NCBI GenBank assembly: GCA_037501455.1
Contig: CM074862.1
Coordinates: forward strand, 61,659,501-61,723,500
DNA from: Lantana camara
Lineage: Eukaryota > Streptophyta > Magnoliopsida > Lamiales > Verbenaceae
Length of the DNA: 64,000 nucleotides
Direction: 5' to 3'
The notes beneath the pieces were generated by a model. That model saw only the letters and a list, made by a program, of their open reading frames with translations, did no database searches and was not told the origin of the DNA. The translations under genes were made by a program, and so were the position numbers. This document shows, piece by piece, positions 22,132-34,331 of the stretch; positions within the stretch are counted from its first letter, which is position 1, and each line of letters begins with the position of its first letter.

Positions 22132-24992
22132 TGTAACACCCCTGGAGCGAAGGGTGCCACATCCCCCGCACTAAGGTCCAACATGAGTAACGAAATGGAA
22201 GTTCGCACCCGTATCAAACCCTAGCGAACAGGAGACACACAAAACTCATACCCTCGCTAGGCGGCCTAGACCCTCAAGAACTGCGAGAATTAAAATCAGA
22301 GTAGCGGAAGCAATTCATATACCAAACATGATTCCCAAGACAATCACATATACATATCAGATGGGGGAGGGTCAAGTATTCAAGCTCGATCATATACAAA
22401 ATATACAATGCCATCACGACCAGAAGAGCATAAGTGTATACCGAATGCACAATCCAAAATGTGTAAAGTAAGGAAAAGGAAAATCCACTACGATGCATGA
22501 AGACCCAAGCTATACCACAAGTAAACCCAAAAGACACTTGCCGCCTAGCTTGACTCGGAAGAACCTACAAACTCAAACGAAAGGGAAAAGGGGAAAAACA
22601 ACAACGAGGGTTAGTCCTAGCGACTAGTGAGGGGGCTAACTCACGCACCCGATATATATCTATAGAGCAAGGCATTTAATCAAAACGGAAGAATCCTTGA
22701 ACCGAGAGTGGTCTTTGCAAGCCAAATTAATTCCCGTGATATAGATATACATAGGTTAAGGGAAAGGAAAAAGGACAAATGCCAAACTCCAAGTTTTAGG
22801 TGAAGTAAGAGTCCACTCTCGTTCCATAGATCATACAAAGCTAAACCAACTCGGCGAGTACGAGCCACACACATCCCAACTTCCATATACGAAGATCAAA
22901 GCAAAACAAAACAAATCAGAATCCATCCCCAACATTGGTTGATAGAAGGGTTGATCGGCCCTAACTATCCACATACACAGACGAGACAAGGTTTAATTAC
23001 TACCTTGAAACCTTCGGCGGTTGCCTCCGCCGGCTCAAGAGAAACACCCTTCCTCAACCTCCCAAGGTTGGGCGAGACTCTCAAATGGAGGTGTTGATGG
23101 AAGAGCTCGGCGACCCCTCGGTCATCCCGAGATTACCATACCACACTCCGGGGCCCAAACATATTGCGAAAGTCACACAAACATACCTCAAAGCTTATCT
23201 TTCAAAGCCACATCTCGCTTACACACACACACGCTTGCACAAAACTAAACTTTTCAACTGAAAGCAAAATAACATATATACTTACACAAAACGTTTTCAA
23301 ACTCTTATAACAAATGGGAGAAGTCCCGCAACATATGTATCATGCACTTATTTACCATATATTATACGTATTCGCATGTGAGGTTTCAAATCAAATAGGG
23401 TTATAGGTCGAGTAACTAAAAGAACAAAAAAAAAAAAAAAACCTCACCTTGTCAACAAACGTATTGGAGACAAAAGTATGACAATCGGACACCTACGGAG
23501 CAAGCTCGTCCTCTACAGGGAGATCCTCTGAAGAAGACAAACAACAAGAAATACTCTTAGACTCAATATAAACCACATTGACGCTCGGTACATACGTATG
23601 TATGTTTATGATGCAAATGATATGAAATGAATCCACATTTAGCTCATTTACGAGTATTCAATGCATATAAGGGCATACATCATAAACGAGGAGATAAAAC
23701 AAAGCACAAATTCATAACATAAGGCTTAACACAAAATATAGCAAGTTGGTCATGCATACACACCAAAACGAGGCAAGAAGGATCAATAAGAAGCAACGAA
23801 AAGGAAACAAAGCCAAGCAAAGACGGGCGAAAAACTAGAGTTCCTAGGGGACACGCCCGTACCCCACTGGAAGGGCACAGAAACCGAACAACGAAATCCC
23901 AAAGGTGACACACCCGTATCACCAAAAAAAGACAAACCGAGACACCCCCGTGTCTCGGTATACAAAAACGTAATCGGCTCAAACATTAAACTCAACAACC
24001 CAATTAATATCAAACACTCATACTCCAACTACCAAGCAAGGAAAAGTGATAAATGCTAATAATCAAGTCCTAGGAGCATAATATCATCATCAAATCTCAA
24101 GAAAACAAGAAAGGAGCAAGAATCCAACAAATTCTCCCAACACCTACTATTCACAAGCTTGCTATATCTCATCAATCAACCATGGAAATGAACTTAAGAG
24201 CACATAAAAGAGAGAAGAGAAAGAGTAGATGACAACCATGAACTTACCTTTCAAATTTGAGAAGCTTGGGTGAAGATTTGAGCTCAAAATCAAGAAAATG
24301 GGCAAAGGTCCTTCCTTCTTGCTTCCTTGTGCTGATCGGTTTTGGTGGGAGAGAGAGAGGTTTGGCTCGGTTTTCAGAGGTTAAGGGGGAGAGGAGAGCT
24401 TAACTCATGGATACAAAGTCAAGGTTGAGGTTGGGTTGAGTTAAGAGGGTCCCACAAAGCTAGGTTAGGTCAAAACATGTCTCTCAAGCATAAGGGGCTC
24501 GTTACGGGTGAAATTCGAAGGTCTTAACGAGCTTAGAAAAATGTGAGTCTTATCCCATTAAACCCGAATCGTCGAGACGAGTTCAACGGAGGTGATCCGA
24601 ATTCCCGAGCTCAAGATACGCGTCCCGGAACCTAAGGTGCGCTAAATGCTCTTTAGCCTCCTTCAGGTCCCGTCTCCAAAACGAACCCAAAAAGGAAACC
24701 AAATCAAATACCAAAACATATAACGAGCCTATAAACGAGTCCATAAAGCATATAATTAACACATATTACGAATTCACAAAAACCAGAATTAAATACGAAT
24801 CTAAAACGAGCAAAATACAAAGTGAAGGAAAATTAAACGTTTAAGGTAAACAAATTCATACCAAAGCAATTAAGTTCAAATAACTTCAATTAATACACGT
24901 TAGCAATTAAATATCGCATAATCATATAAGAGAATTAATTAAATAGCGCACATAATAGGTTACCTGAGAGTCTGATCAGTCGGGATGTTACA
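22132..24992 (-). mobile_element. 5' LTR of inner (minus-strand) chromovirus
   Basis: A 2861-bp LTR, shorter than its 3' partner mainly because the palindrome array (about 23845-23960) has lost roughly half its units. Donor at 24246-24247 (minus strand GAAAG/GTAAGTTC), mini-exon 23448-23527. Confidence 0.95.
23448..23527 (-). other. Predicted LTR leader mini-exon, 80 nt
   Basis: Same boundaries as 15761-15840: acceptor tgtcttcttcag, donor gtgaggtttttt. As part of the 5' LTR this copy would be in the transcript leader. Confidence 0.5.
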
Positions 24993-24997
24993 CCTCA
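24993..24997. other. 5-bp target-site duplication (right) of inner chromovirus
   Basis: cctca, matching 14440-14444 (cctta) with one transition. Confidence 0.75.
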
Positions 24998-27900
24998 GGC
25001 TCGCGGTTAGGACAGAGGTCGAGTGCAGGAAAGAGGCCTATAGCTTACTCTGCACCTCCAGCACCGAAGGACTCCGGGAAGAAGTTTAAAGCTACGGGAC
25101 CATCACAGAAGGCTCCACGAGCTCCAGCACCACCACAGCCACCTCAGAGACCGGGCTGCAGATTTTGTGGACTTACTACACATACATATGATAACTGCAG
25201 GCGACAGTTGGGTTTATGTTTGATCTGTGGGAGTGACGAGCACCTGGTTGATGGTTGTTCGGATCGTCAGGATCCGCCACCTGCAGGTCCGAGGCCACTA
25301 GTGAGAGCTCGAGCTTACGCATTAGCTGGAGAGGAGCTGGGTGCTGAGATCGACCCCGCTGCAGTAGTTGAAGGTACAATATGCATTTATTCCACGAACA
25401 TCCATACATTATTTGATCCAGGAGCTACACACTCCTTTCTTGCGCATTCTATTGCCAGTACTTTATCTTTGCCTGCTATGTGCTCTTCTGTGCGTTATTT
25501 AGTTATTTCTCCTTTCGGTAGTAGGCGAGAGACGGATCAGGTTTACAGGGATGTTCCAGTGGTGATTGAGGGTCGAGAGTTCTTGACAGATTTCATTGTT
25601 ATGCCAATAGAAAGATACGGGTCTATTTAGGGGATGGACTGGTTGTACAAGCACTGTGCTATAATAGATTGCCGAGCAAAGAAAGTACAATTGGGTTCAG
25701 AGGTTACTACGGGTTAGACTTCAAAGACTGTACCGTTACTTTCCTTCTCAGAGGCTCAGAAATTGGTTAAAGGCGGGGCTACCAGATTCATTGCCTACAT
25801 TCTGAATAAGCCTAAGGATTAGGTGAAATTGGAAGACACGGATGTGGTGAAGGAATTTCCCGAGGTCTTTCCAGAGAAATTGGATTCTTTGCCTCCCGAG
25901 CGAGAGATTGAATTCGTGATTGATCTTTATCCGAGTGCAGAGCCATATTCAAAGACTCTATATCGGATGGCTCCAGCAGAATTAAAAGAGTTAAAGGTTC
26001 AGCTCGAGGCATTGTTAGAAGTGGGATACATCTGGCCGAGTTCTTCACCCTGCGGAGCAGCGGTGTTATTTGTAAAGAAAAAGGATAGTACTTTAAGGAT
26101 GTGCATCGATTACCGAGAGTTGAACCGGATGACTATTAAGAACAAGTATCCTCTTCCACATATTGAGGAATTATTTGATATACTTCAGGGTTCCAAGGTC
26201 TACTCAAAATTGGATTTAAGACAGGGGTATTATCAGCTGCAAATCCGAGCAGAGGATATACCAAAGACGGGATTCAATACTCGATACGGGCATTACGAGT
26301 TGGTGGTTATGCCACTTGGGTTAACTAATGCCCCTGCAGCTTTCATGGATATGATGCACCGGATTTTCAGGCCTTTTCTCGACAAATTTGTGGTAATTTT
26401 TAGTGATGATATTTTGGCATTCTTAAAATCTCCGGAGGAGCATTCAAGGCATCTTAAACTTGTTCTACAGACTTTAAAGGAGCATCGGTTATTTGCTAAA
26501 TTCAGTAAGTGTGAATTTTGGATCGATCGGGTTGCTTTCTTGGGACATGTGATTTCAGGCAAGGGATTGGAAGTCGATCCCTCGAAGATTGAGGCCGTGC
26601 TTAAATGGGAGAAACCAAAGAATGCCTCGGAAGTTAGGAGCTTCTTGGGATTGGCCGGATATTACAGAAGGCTCGTTCAGGATTTCTCTAAGATCGCTGC
26701 ACCATTGACCCGATTGACAAAGAAAGATGTCAAGTTTGTCTAGGACGAGAAATGTGATCAAAGTTTCAACTTTTTGAGAGAAAAGTTAGTCTCAGCTCCG
26801 GTGTTAGCACTTCCTGAGGGTTCAGAGGAGTATGCCGTGTATACAGATGCTTCTAAGAAAGGCTTAGGTTGTGTATTGACTCAGAAGGGGAAGGTGATCG
26901 CTTATGCCTCCCGGAAGTTAAAGAAATATGAAAAGAATTATCCTACACACGACCTGGAGCTTGCAGCCGTGATCTTTGCCCTCGGGAAATGGAGACATTA
27001 TTTATACGGGACTTCCTTTGAGATTTTCACCGACCACAAGAGCCTCCAGTATCTATTCACACAGAAAGACTTGAATATGAGGCAACGGCGTTGGATGGAA
27101 AAGTTAGAAGATCATGATTGCACGATCAAGTATCATCCAGGAAAAGCCAACGTGGTTGCCGATGAACTTATCAGGAAGGCGAGTGTGTCAAGTTTGGAAA
27201 TAAAGGAAAGTGTTGAAGTTGCTCCGATTATGCTAAAGGCTCGGGTTTCCAATATTACAATTCAGCCGGAATTAAAGTATCGGTTATTTGAGGCTCAGAA
27301 TAGTGATCCGGAGGTATAGAAATTAGTAAGTAAGGCTAGAGCTGATCCGGAGAGTCCTTTTTGGTTTGACGAGACCGGTTTGCTTCGATTTAAAAATAGA
27401 GTAGTAGTGCCTGAAGAGTTGAAACGGGTTCTACTTGAAGAAGCTCATAGGTCAGCATATTCGATCCACCCGGGAGGAAATAAAATGTATAAGGATCTGA
27501 AACAATATTATTGGTGGAGCGGGATGAAAAGAGACGTTGTTGAGTATGTGAAACATTGCTTGACTTGTCAGAGGGTAAAAGCTGAACATCAAAAACCCAC
27601 GGGACTTCTACAACCGTTAACTATTCCCGAATGGAAGTAGGAACAAGTAACGATGGATTTTATCTCAGGATTACCGAAGGTAAAAGGTGGATTTGATGGT
27701 ATTTAGGTAATCGTGGATAGATTTACGAAGTCTGCTCACTTTCTATCGGTCAGAATGTCTTATAAGATTCCAAAGCTAGCCGAGATTTATAATATAGAGA
27801 TCATCCGACTTCATGGCATTCCTGTGAGCATAGTTTCAGATCGGGACCCGAGGTTCACATCTAAGTTGTGGCAAGAGTTACAGGCGATGTTGGGAACGAG

Positions 27901-28734
27901 GCTCAAGTTCGGTACCGCATTTCACCCGCAAACAGACGGTCAAACAGAAAGATTAATAAGATACTTGGAAGATCTACTTCGGGCTTGCGCGATGGATTTT
28001 CAGAATTCGTGGCAAGAGCAGCTACCTTTAATTGAATTTACTTATAATAATAGCTTTCAGGCTTCGATCGGGATGGCTCCTTATGAACTTCTTTATGGAA
28101 GAAAGTGCCAATCTCCGTTGTTCTTCGACTTGGAAGAGTGGAAATGGACTAAACAAGAAGGGTAAAGAAAGGTGAAAAATTTGAGAAACCTTCCAAAGTT
28201 ATTCAGGGTATGATTGAGAAAGTTTAAACGATCTAACAACGGATGAAAGCCGTGCAAGTTAGGCAAAAGAGTTATGCCGATACATGCCGAAGGGATCTTG
28301 AATTCAAAGTTGGTGACCGGGTATTCTTGAAGGTGTCACCAAGGAAAGGTTTCACCCGGATCGGGAAAGGAGAAAAGCTTAATCCTCGCTACTTAGGTCC
28401 TTTCGAGATTCTTGAAAGAATAGGCGAAGTAGCCTATAGACTGGACCTAGCACCGAGTCTTACGGGGATTCACAACGTGTTTCAGGTATCTCAGTTAAGG
28501 AAATATTACCCCGATGAGACCACGATTCTCCCCGTTGAAGAAGTTGAATTGGAACCGAATTTGACGTTCATCCAAAGGCCGGTTAAAATCTTGGATCGAA
28601 AATTTCAGGAATTGAGAAACCGGAGAATTCCCATGGTTAAAGTTCTGTGGAGAAGTGATAAAACCGAAGAAGCTACGTGGGAAACTGAAGATAAAATGAA
28701 ATGGTTCCACCCGGAGTTGTTCGCTCAGGACTAG
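24996..28734 (+). pseudogene. gag-pol: gag C-terminus and pol of outer Tekay-type chromovirus (decayed)
   Basis: Gag resumes with a Ser/Pro/Lys-rich linker and two zinc knuckles (CRFCGLTTHTYDNC, CLICGSDEHLVDGC). Then come protease ([11 protein letters not shown], about 25410), reverse transcriptase ([11 protein letters not shown]; catalytic FSDD with Ser instead of the usual Ile/Val), RNase H ([26 protein letters not shown]), and integrase with the HHCC finger (EAHRSAYSIH to CLTCQ) and DDE core (MDFISGL, IVSDRDPRF, HPQTDGQTER). The protein ends in a chromodomain (ILDRKFQELRNRRIPMVKVL, EEATWETEDKM). In-frame stops lie near 25628, 25716, 25820, 26741, 27317, 27638, 27704, 28163, 28226 and 28235; most are TAG at conserved Gln or Trp positions. 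The element is dead. Confidence 0.95.
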
Positions 28735-28755
28735 AGAATCTGGGGACCAGATTCT
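28735..28755 (+). other. PPT-proximal hairpin with compensatory stem changes
   Basis: agaatctg-gggac-cagattct is an 8-bp perfect stem directly upstream of the PPT. The stem sequence differs from the ggacctg/caggtcc stem of the other elements but still pairs. Confidence 0.7.
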
Positions 28756-28772
28756 TTTAAGGAGGGGAGAGT
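28756..28772 (+). promoter_or_regulatory. Polypurine tract of outer chromovirus
   Basis: ttaaggaggggagagt lies directly before the 3' LTR start tgtaacgcc. Confidence 0.88.
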
Positions 28773-31422
28773 TGTAACGCCCCGGTTCCGGATGAACAGG
28801 TAAGCACGCCACGTGTGAAATTTTGAGTGTAGGATTTATTTTAAGTCTTTAATTCTTATATTTTTCCTACATCACATTACATATTTTATAAAATTCATGA
28901 TGCAATATTTATGAGAATTATATGAAATCATATCATTGGAAAATTATTTCATGTCATGGAAAAATAGTTGTTGCATAAAATAATTACCGGGAGTGTTTTA
29001 ATTATCAAATTGTCCCTAGATGTTTATTTCTTTAAATTAGGGACTAAATTACATTAACTTTCAAGGACTTAATTGATCATATTTCAAAACTGTATATCCT
29101 CAATTGCATAGCTTGGACTCTTGGGGGATTAAATGATAATTTGAACATTTCACACAAATCAAAGTTGGTGAATCACGTAATATTCATTCCATGAGCTTCC
29201 TTGATCATTTTTCATCAAAATCTCCCAACATATTTGCTCCCTCTTGCTCTCGGTTTCTTCAAGGAAAAAGGAAAGAGGGATTTCATTGTTTTCGTCAAGA
29301 ATTTCAAGAAAATTCTCAAGCTTTGGAACTTGATCATCATCTCTATCTATCCTCTTGATTTCTTTAACTTTGAAGGTAGGTGTATGCATGAATTCATGGT
29401 TATTGATCAAATATATGTGGGCTAGGGTTTGTGAATTATAGTATAAATGGATTATTTGTTGATTGAAGCATGATTATATGATTATATCTTGATCTAGAGC
29501 TTGAATTCTTGGAAAATTTAGCTTGAATGATCAAGTTGAGTATAAACTTGAAAACTTGAATTCTTGATGATTTTTCATGGTTTATGAGTTTAAGTGATAT
29601 ATTATCATATCTTGAACTTGTATGCACATATATTTCCAGAATCATAGCTTTTGTGGGAGTAAAACTTGAACTTTGTGGTTGTTTTGTTGTTGCCGTAGCC
29701 ATCCCCTGCTTCTGCTCTGTTTTTCCAGTTATAGAAGCTGGGAACGACCCTTCCCGTCTCAAGGCCTTTTGGGAACGGTCGTTCCCACGTTTCAGTTTAA
29801 AATAGGCAACCGAACCTGGGAACGGCCGTTCCCATTTTGGACTGCGTCCCGGAAGGGCCGTTCCCAGCTAAAGCACATTTTTAAAAGTTAAAACGTTGGC
29901 GCGTTCTCAGATGGCCATGGTAACGGCCCTTCCCACTTTCAAAGGGAAGCCGGAACGGCCGTTCCCATACGTCTGAGAGAAGAAAAGTTACTGCATAAAA
30001 TCCGATTTTTAGCATGTTGATGCAATGCATTCGTTGATCCCAAATTGTTATTATATGATTGAATATATGTCAAAACAAGATAGTTTAATGCTACATTGTT
30101 CATTGCTCGTCATCTCGTTGCATTTTTGCCGTTCGTCCCATTTGGTCCATTTTGAGTAATGGCTCACGTATACATGTCTTGTTTGCATAGGTCACGAGGT
30201 CGTGGACAAGGAGCAGGCTCCCTAGAGCACATCCTTGTTGTATTTTGAGGCAAAGGTGAGGTTTTGTACTAGGTAATTAGAACCTTACAACCCTTATGTG
30301 ATATTTCGGCCAAAACCTATTATATTTATAAATGTTTTCTAAAATATAAACATATTCAAGCAAGCAAGCCATGATTTTTCACGATTTCAAGCACGTTTTG
30401 GCGAGTCATGATTGCACTTGGGCCCGAGGGTATTTCTTGAGCCAACCGGGAAAGTAAGGGCTGACGGGTAACTCTTAAATTATCCTGAGCTCATTGGGAT
30501 CACCCCCGAAATCACTAGGAGATTGGTGGTGGAAGGAGTTTCGTGCGTGGGAGTCATGTTCCCGACGTATAACATGTCGTGGATAGTTGGGCCTTGCAAA
30601 CCCACTATCACCCGGAGAAAGAAGGAGACTGGGGACGGATCCGAAATCACGGGTTGTCCTCGGGTTATTGTGTGTTTTCACTCGTGATTATGTTACTACT
30701 TGTGCACTTAATGAATTGCATGATCTCCTATTTCATGATTCAAGCATGCACGTATTGATCACGTTGGTAGAAAGGTTGGAGATTTGCCCTCACTCGCCGG
30801 GGCCACATGTTTCATGAAATTGACAAGTTAACATGTTAAATTGGATAGTTGTAATCTCGGGCAAAGAGCAAGTTGTTCTTGAACTCTATATTTATTTCAT
30901 TTCCAAGTCTTCACCCGAGGCTATGACTTGCACGTGACCTGTGCTTTATATATTTATTGGCCCTCACTCAGTCTTCGGTAGACTGATACTTCACTTTTCA
31001 GGTACTTTTGGTCGTGGTTGTGCTAGGCGGGAGTTGAGTCAGGTCTTGCATTACACCAAGTCTAGCATTGTATCTTTCATGTATAGAACTTTTGTTATTA
31101 TCATGTTACGATCATTGTTATCACATTTTGGATACTTGGATATATATATTACATGAGAGATGATAATGTATTGATAGTTAATGTTGGTACCTACTATGTA
31201 CATACTTTGGTAAATATGGTATCTATACGTATTAATTGAAATGATTCCGCTCTTAATTTCATGTCTTGGGTTGTGTATGTTGGGGAGTGTCCCGCCTAGC
31301 TCGTTATTTTCTTGATTGTCACCCGTTCGCTATATGTTCGGTTTATGTACGGATCGTCCATTTCGTATGTGGATCGGGCTATAGTGCGGGGCATGTAGTG
31401 CCTTGGGGTTTAGGGTGCTACA
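28773..31422 (+). mobile_element. 3' LTR of outer Tekay-type chromovirus
   Basis: 2650 bp, differing from the 5' LTR by scattered substitutions and small indels. It keeps all six GGGAACGGCCGTTCCC-type palindromes (about 29740-29966), the donor at 29375/29376 (gaag/gtaggt) and the mini-exon 30191-30255. It ends gtgctaca before the aatta duplication. Confidence 0.95.
30191..30255 (+). other. Mini-exon copy in the 3' LTR
   Basis: Same 65 nt and the same donor as 12172-12236; the acceptor here is gcatag instead of gcacag. Confidence 0.45.
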
Positions 31423-31427
31423 AATTA
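31423..31427. other. 5-bp target-site duplication (right) of outer chromovirus
   Basis: aatta, identical to 10747-10751. Confidence 0.9.
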
Positions 31428-31448
31428 GATTTAGGGCAAGTGGGAGTT
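31428..31448 (+). promoter_or_regulatory. Polypurine tract of the interrupted Ty1/copia element
   Basis: gcaagtgggagtt precedes tgttggg, the standard Ty1/copia PPT and LTR junction. It directly continues the RNase H fragment that ends at 10751. Confidence 0.85.
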
Positions 31449-32668
31449 TGTTGGGATAAATGCCCTGAAAATCCAATTATATTGTAAATAATAAATGTTT
31501 TACAAATTTAATAATTAATGAATTGTAATGGTATTTTTATATGAAATGTGTTTCATAGGAAAAGACTTTAAATACCAGAAATCACGTGTAATTAAAGTTC
31601 TGGTCGCTATGATAAGAAAATGTTCTTATCAAGACTATAATGTGTTATATAAGATGATTAGTCTTTCGTCATAGGGAAATGGAGTTTTCGATTATAACAC
31701 ATTGATGATTTTCAATGAGATTGGAAACATCGAACTGCACCACTGAGATTGTTCATTTTATACTGCTATCTAAAATGAATAAAATCTCGGAAGCATTGGA
31801 CTCTTACTCCTGGCAGTGTTTCTACTTTAGGCATGTAGTGCTAATCACTGTAATGTACTCAGAAGTGAGGTCTCGCTAACGGGTGGCCAAAATACTTTCT
31901 ACGTTCGGTGATTGCATGAAATGTGCTAGAGATGAATACTGATCGAGGAATCTATAGCCTTGTTGGAAGGTTAAAAGATATCCCTGAAATAGATTTGCAA
32001 AAGTTCAAATAAAACTTTGGCCAAAGTTTTTCGTGTGTGCGTCACCGAAGTTGTATGTTGAATGTGTTTCACATACAAGGAATTTGGACTTAAGGCGAAT
32101 CAAGAAATTTCAGATTGGAAGTGAAAAATAAATGATAGTAGTATTGATTTATTTTTCATGGATATCTGTACAGAGGAGTAAAATGTAAAGTTATTCTAGA
32201 TCGAGAAATTCCTGAATAATTTAATTAATTTTAGAGTTCAACAATATTTATTTAGTGGAATTAAATATTGTTAAACGGTAATCAATTATTGTCATGAGAT
32301 GATAATAGATTGATTTGTTTGGAGCTAAAATTAATTAGTCTTGTAGGTCCCCCCGCAAGCCCCAAGGAAGATCAAAGAGAAAATATTAAAATGAGAGAGA
32401 GAAATAAATTTTCAAAGTGTTTGAAAATAGCCAAGGAATTTATTTCGAGAAAATAAATTAAATTCCAAAGAGTTGGAAATGCCCGAAATTTTATTTTGGA
32501 GAAAATAAAATTTTTCAAAAAAAAAAAAAAGGTTCTTTGCTGACGTGGCAGGCGATGACGTGTCAACCGACATGTCACACCACGTCAGCGAGCGAGTAGC
32601 CAGGTGGCGCTGATTGGGCGCCACCATGCGCGACACGTGGACGGTGCGGATCGCGCCACGCCAGCGCA

Positions 32669-33313
32669 TAGGGGTGTTCATTCAGTATATATCGAACCGA
32701 CCGAACCGAAATTTCGGTACGCCAAAATGGCGTACCGAAAACCGAACAAAAATTATCGGTTCGGTTCGGTTTTTACCGAAATTATTTCGGTACGGTTCGG
32801 TATAAAAGCGAATTACCGAAAAAAAATTAAAAATTAAAAATAAAAAAAAAACAAAAAATATATGAATATTACAAAAACACTCAGAAGTCTTGAATTTGGC
32901 ACTTTAAACTTTCAAGTCTCAAACTCTCAATTCTCATTTTATGATTGATAGAACAAAAATTGGGACTGGGGAATTAAAAGTTTCAATACATTTTTGAAGA
33001 GTTAAAAAGTTAAATAAATTAATTGTACACCTAATTATAAGATATATATAATATATAATATATGTATAAAATAAATACAGTAATATAATTTAGGAATCAA
33101 TATATAATATGTTATATATGTATATAAAAAATTATAATAATATCTAAAAATATATATAAAAAATATTAAAAAATTATTTCGGTATTTCGGTCGGTTCGGT
33201 ATACCGTAGGTAATTACCGATATCAACCGAATACCAAAATTTTAAAAATCTATATACCGAATATTCGATTTCGATCGGTTCGATCGGTATTACCAAACTC
33301 TGCACACCCCCTA
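32669..33313. mobile_element. hAT-type MITE, 645 bp
   Basis: Ends are taggggtgttcatt and the complement of tagggggtgtgcagag, with 8-bp duplications ccagcgca (32661-32668) and ccagcgcg (33314-33321). Subterminal inverted motifs gaaccgaccgaacc and ggtcggttcggt, and an internal palindrome around ggtacgccaaaatggcgtacc. The centre is AT-rich and noncoding. Short frames across it are not genes. Confidence 0.85.
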
Positions 33314-33746
33314 CCAGCGCGAGTGAAAGGCTCAGATCAGCCCTGGAAGGGTCCGGGTCGGAAACGATTTCAGGTAGGGTCGGGGTTCGGTTAGAATCGA
33401 CCCTGACACGTGGCATCATCGGAATTTGCCACATCGCCCAGCGGTTAGACCGGACGTAAACCGACCGGTTCATTGTTGAACCGGTGTGAAAGTCGAACCG
33501 CGGTTGGACCGGACCTGACCGGCCACGTGGCAGCTGCCTGTTGCAGCGTGCATGCTACAGGCGCCAAGCACACAGCCGCCACATGGACGAGGCATGTGGG
33601 CGCGTGCGGGCCCCTTTCCGCGCGTAGTCGGCGGCGTTGCTTTCCGCGCACTCCAAGCTACCACGTGGCGTCTTCATACTGGTCGTCCGAACTTGGGAGC
33701 TACGGAAATAATTCTGCAAATTGCACAAATGTCCCTTGTTGGAGAT

Positions 33747-33754
33747 TATAAATA
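33747..33754 (+). promoter_or_regulatory. TATA box of Ty1/copia LTR
   Basis: tataaata in gagattataaatagcc, in the 3' part of the LTR as expected for U3. Confidence 0.75.
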
Positions 33755-34331
33755 GCCTTTGCCTTCTTTGTTTAATTCATTCCATTTTTTGAAAACTTTG
33801 GCAGGCTTGAAAATGCCCTTTCGGCGCTCTCTCTCTATATTATTAATTAATCCTAATTAAGGATTAATTAATTACATAATTAGGTGGTTATATAATTAAT
33901 ATATAATCCACTTAATTATTAAAAAATAGGGATTTTTTGAAATTAGAAATAAGAGTTTTCTAGAAAAATATTTTCTCAAAGTATTTAGCGAAATACTGCC
34001 GGAGCCCACACTCCAAAATCTTAATCGGGGATATTGCGAGGAAGTTCTGCCGGTTTCAAGAGAAAATCAAGGTGTTGGAAAAGTGCCGTTGATAGCCAAT
34101 TTTGCAGTACGGTAATATCGTTATGCTGCCGAAATGAATATTTGCATATTGTGATTATATGTTATGTGATTTAAAATTATGTTATCAATGCATTTATATT
34201 AGAGTTATGCTGCCCACTTTGTTCCGCTGCTTATTAAAATATTTCAGAAATATTTTGATAACGAGGTTATGGCGAAAATCTTGAAATATTACGCTATACC
34301 GTCACTCTGCTTCGGGCTCGCCACACCAACA

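Larger units (their letters stand above)
31449..34331 (+). mobile_element. 3' LTR of Ty1/copia element
   Basis: It begins tgttgggataaatgccctg and ends cacaccaaca, giving TGTTGG/CCAACA ends. Without the hAT MITE at 32669-33313 and its duplication it is about 2.23 kb, close to the solo copia LTR at 57992. It contains a GC-rich upstream region with four CACGTG boxes (32634, 33407, 33534, 33662) and a TATA box at 33747-33754. The following acatg would be the right-hand target duplication; its partner lies outside the window. Confidence 0.85.

Noticed and set aside
33473..33755. GC-rich frames of 64-99 codons on both strands
   Set aside because: They lie in the U3 of the copia LTR; GC-richness creates open frames; no protein family seen.
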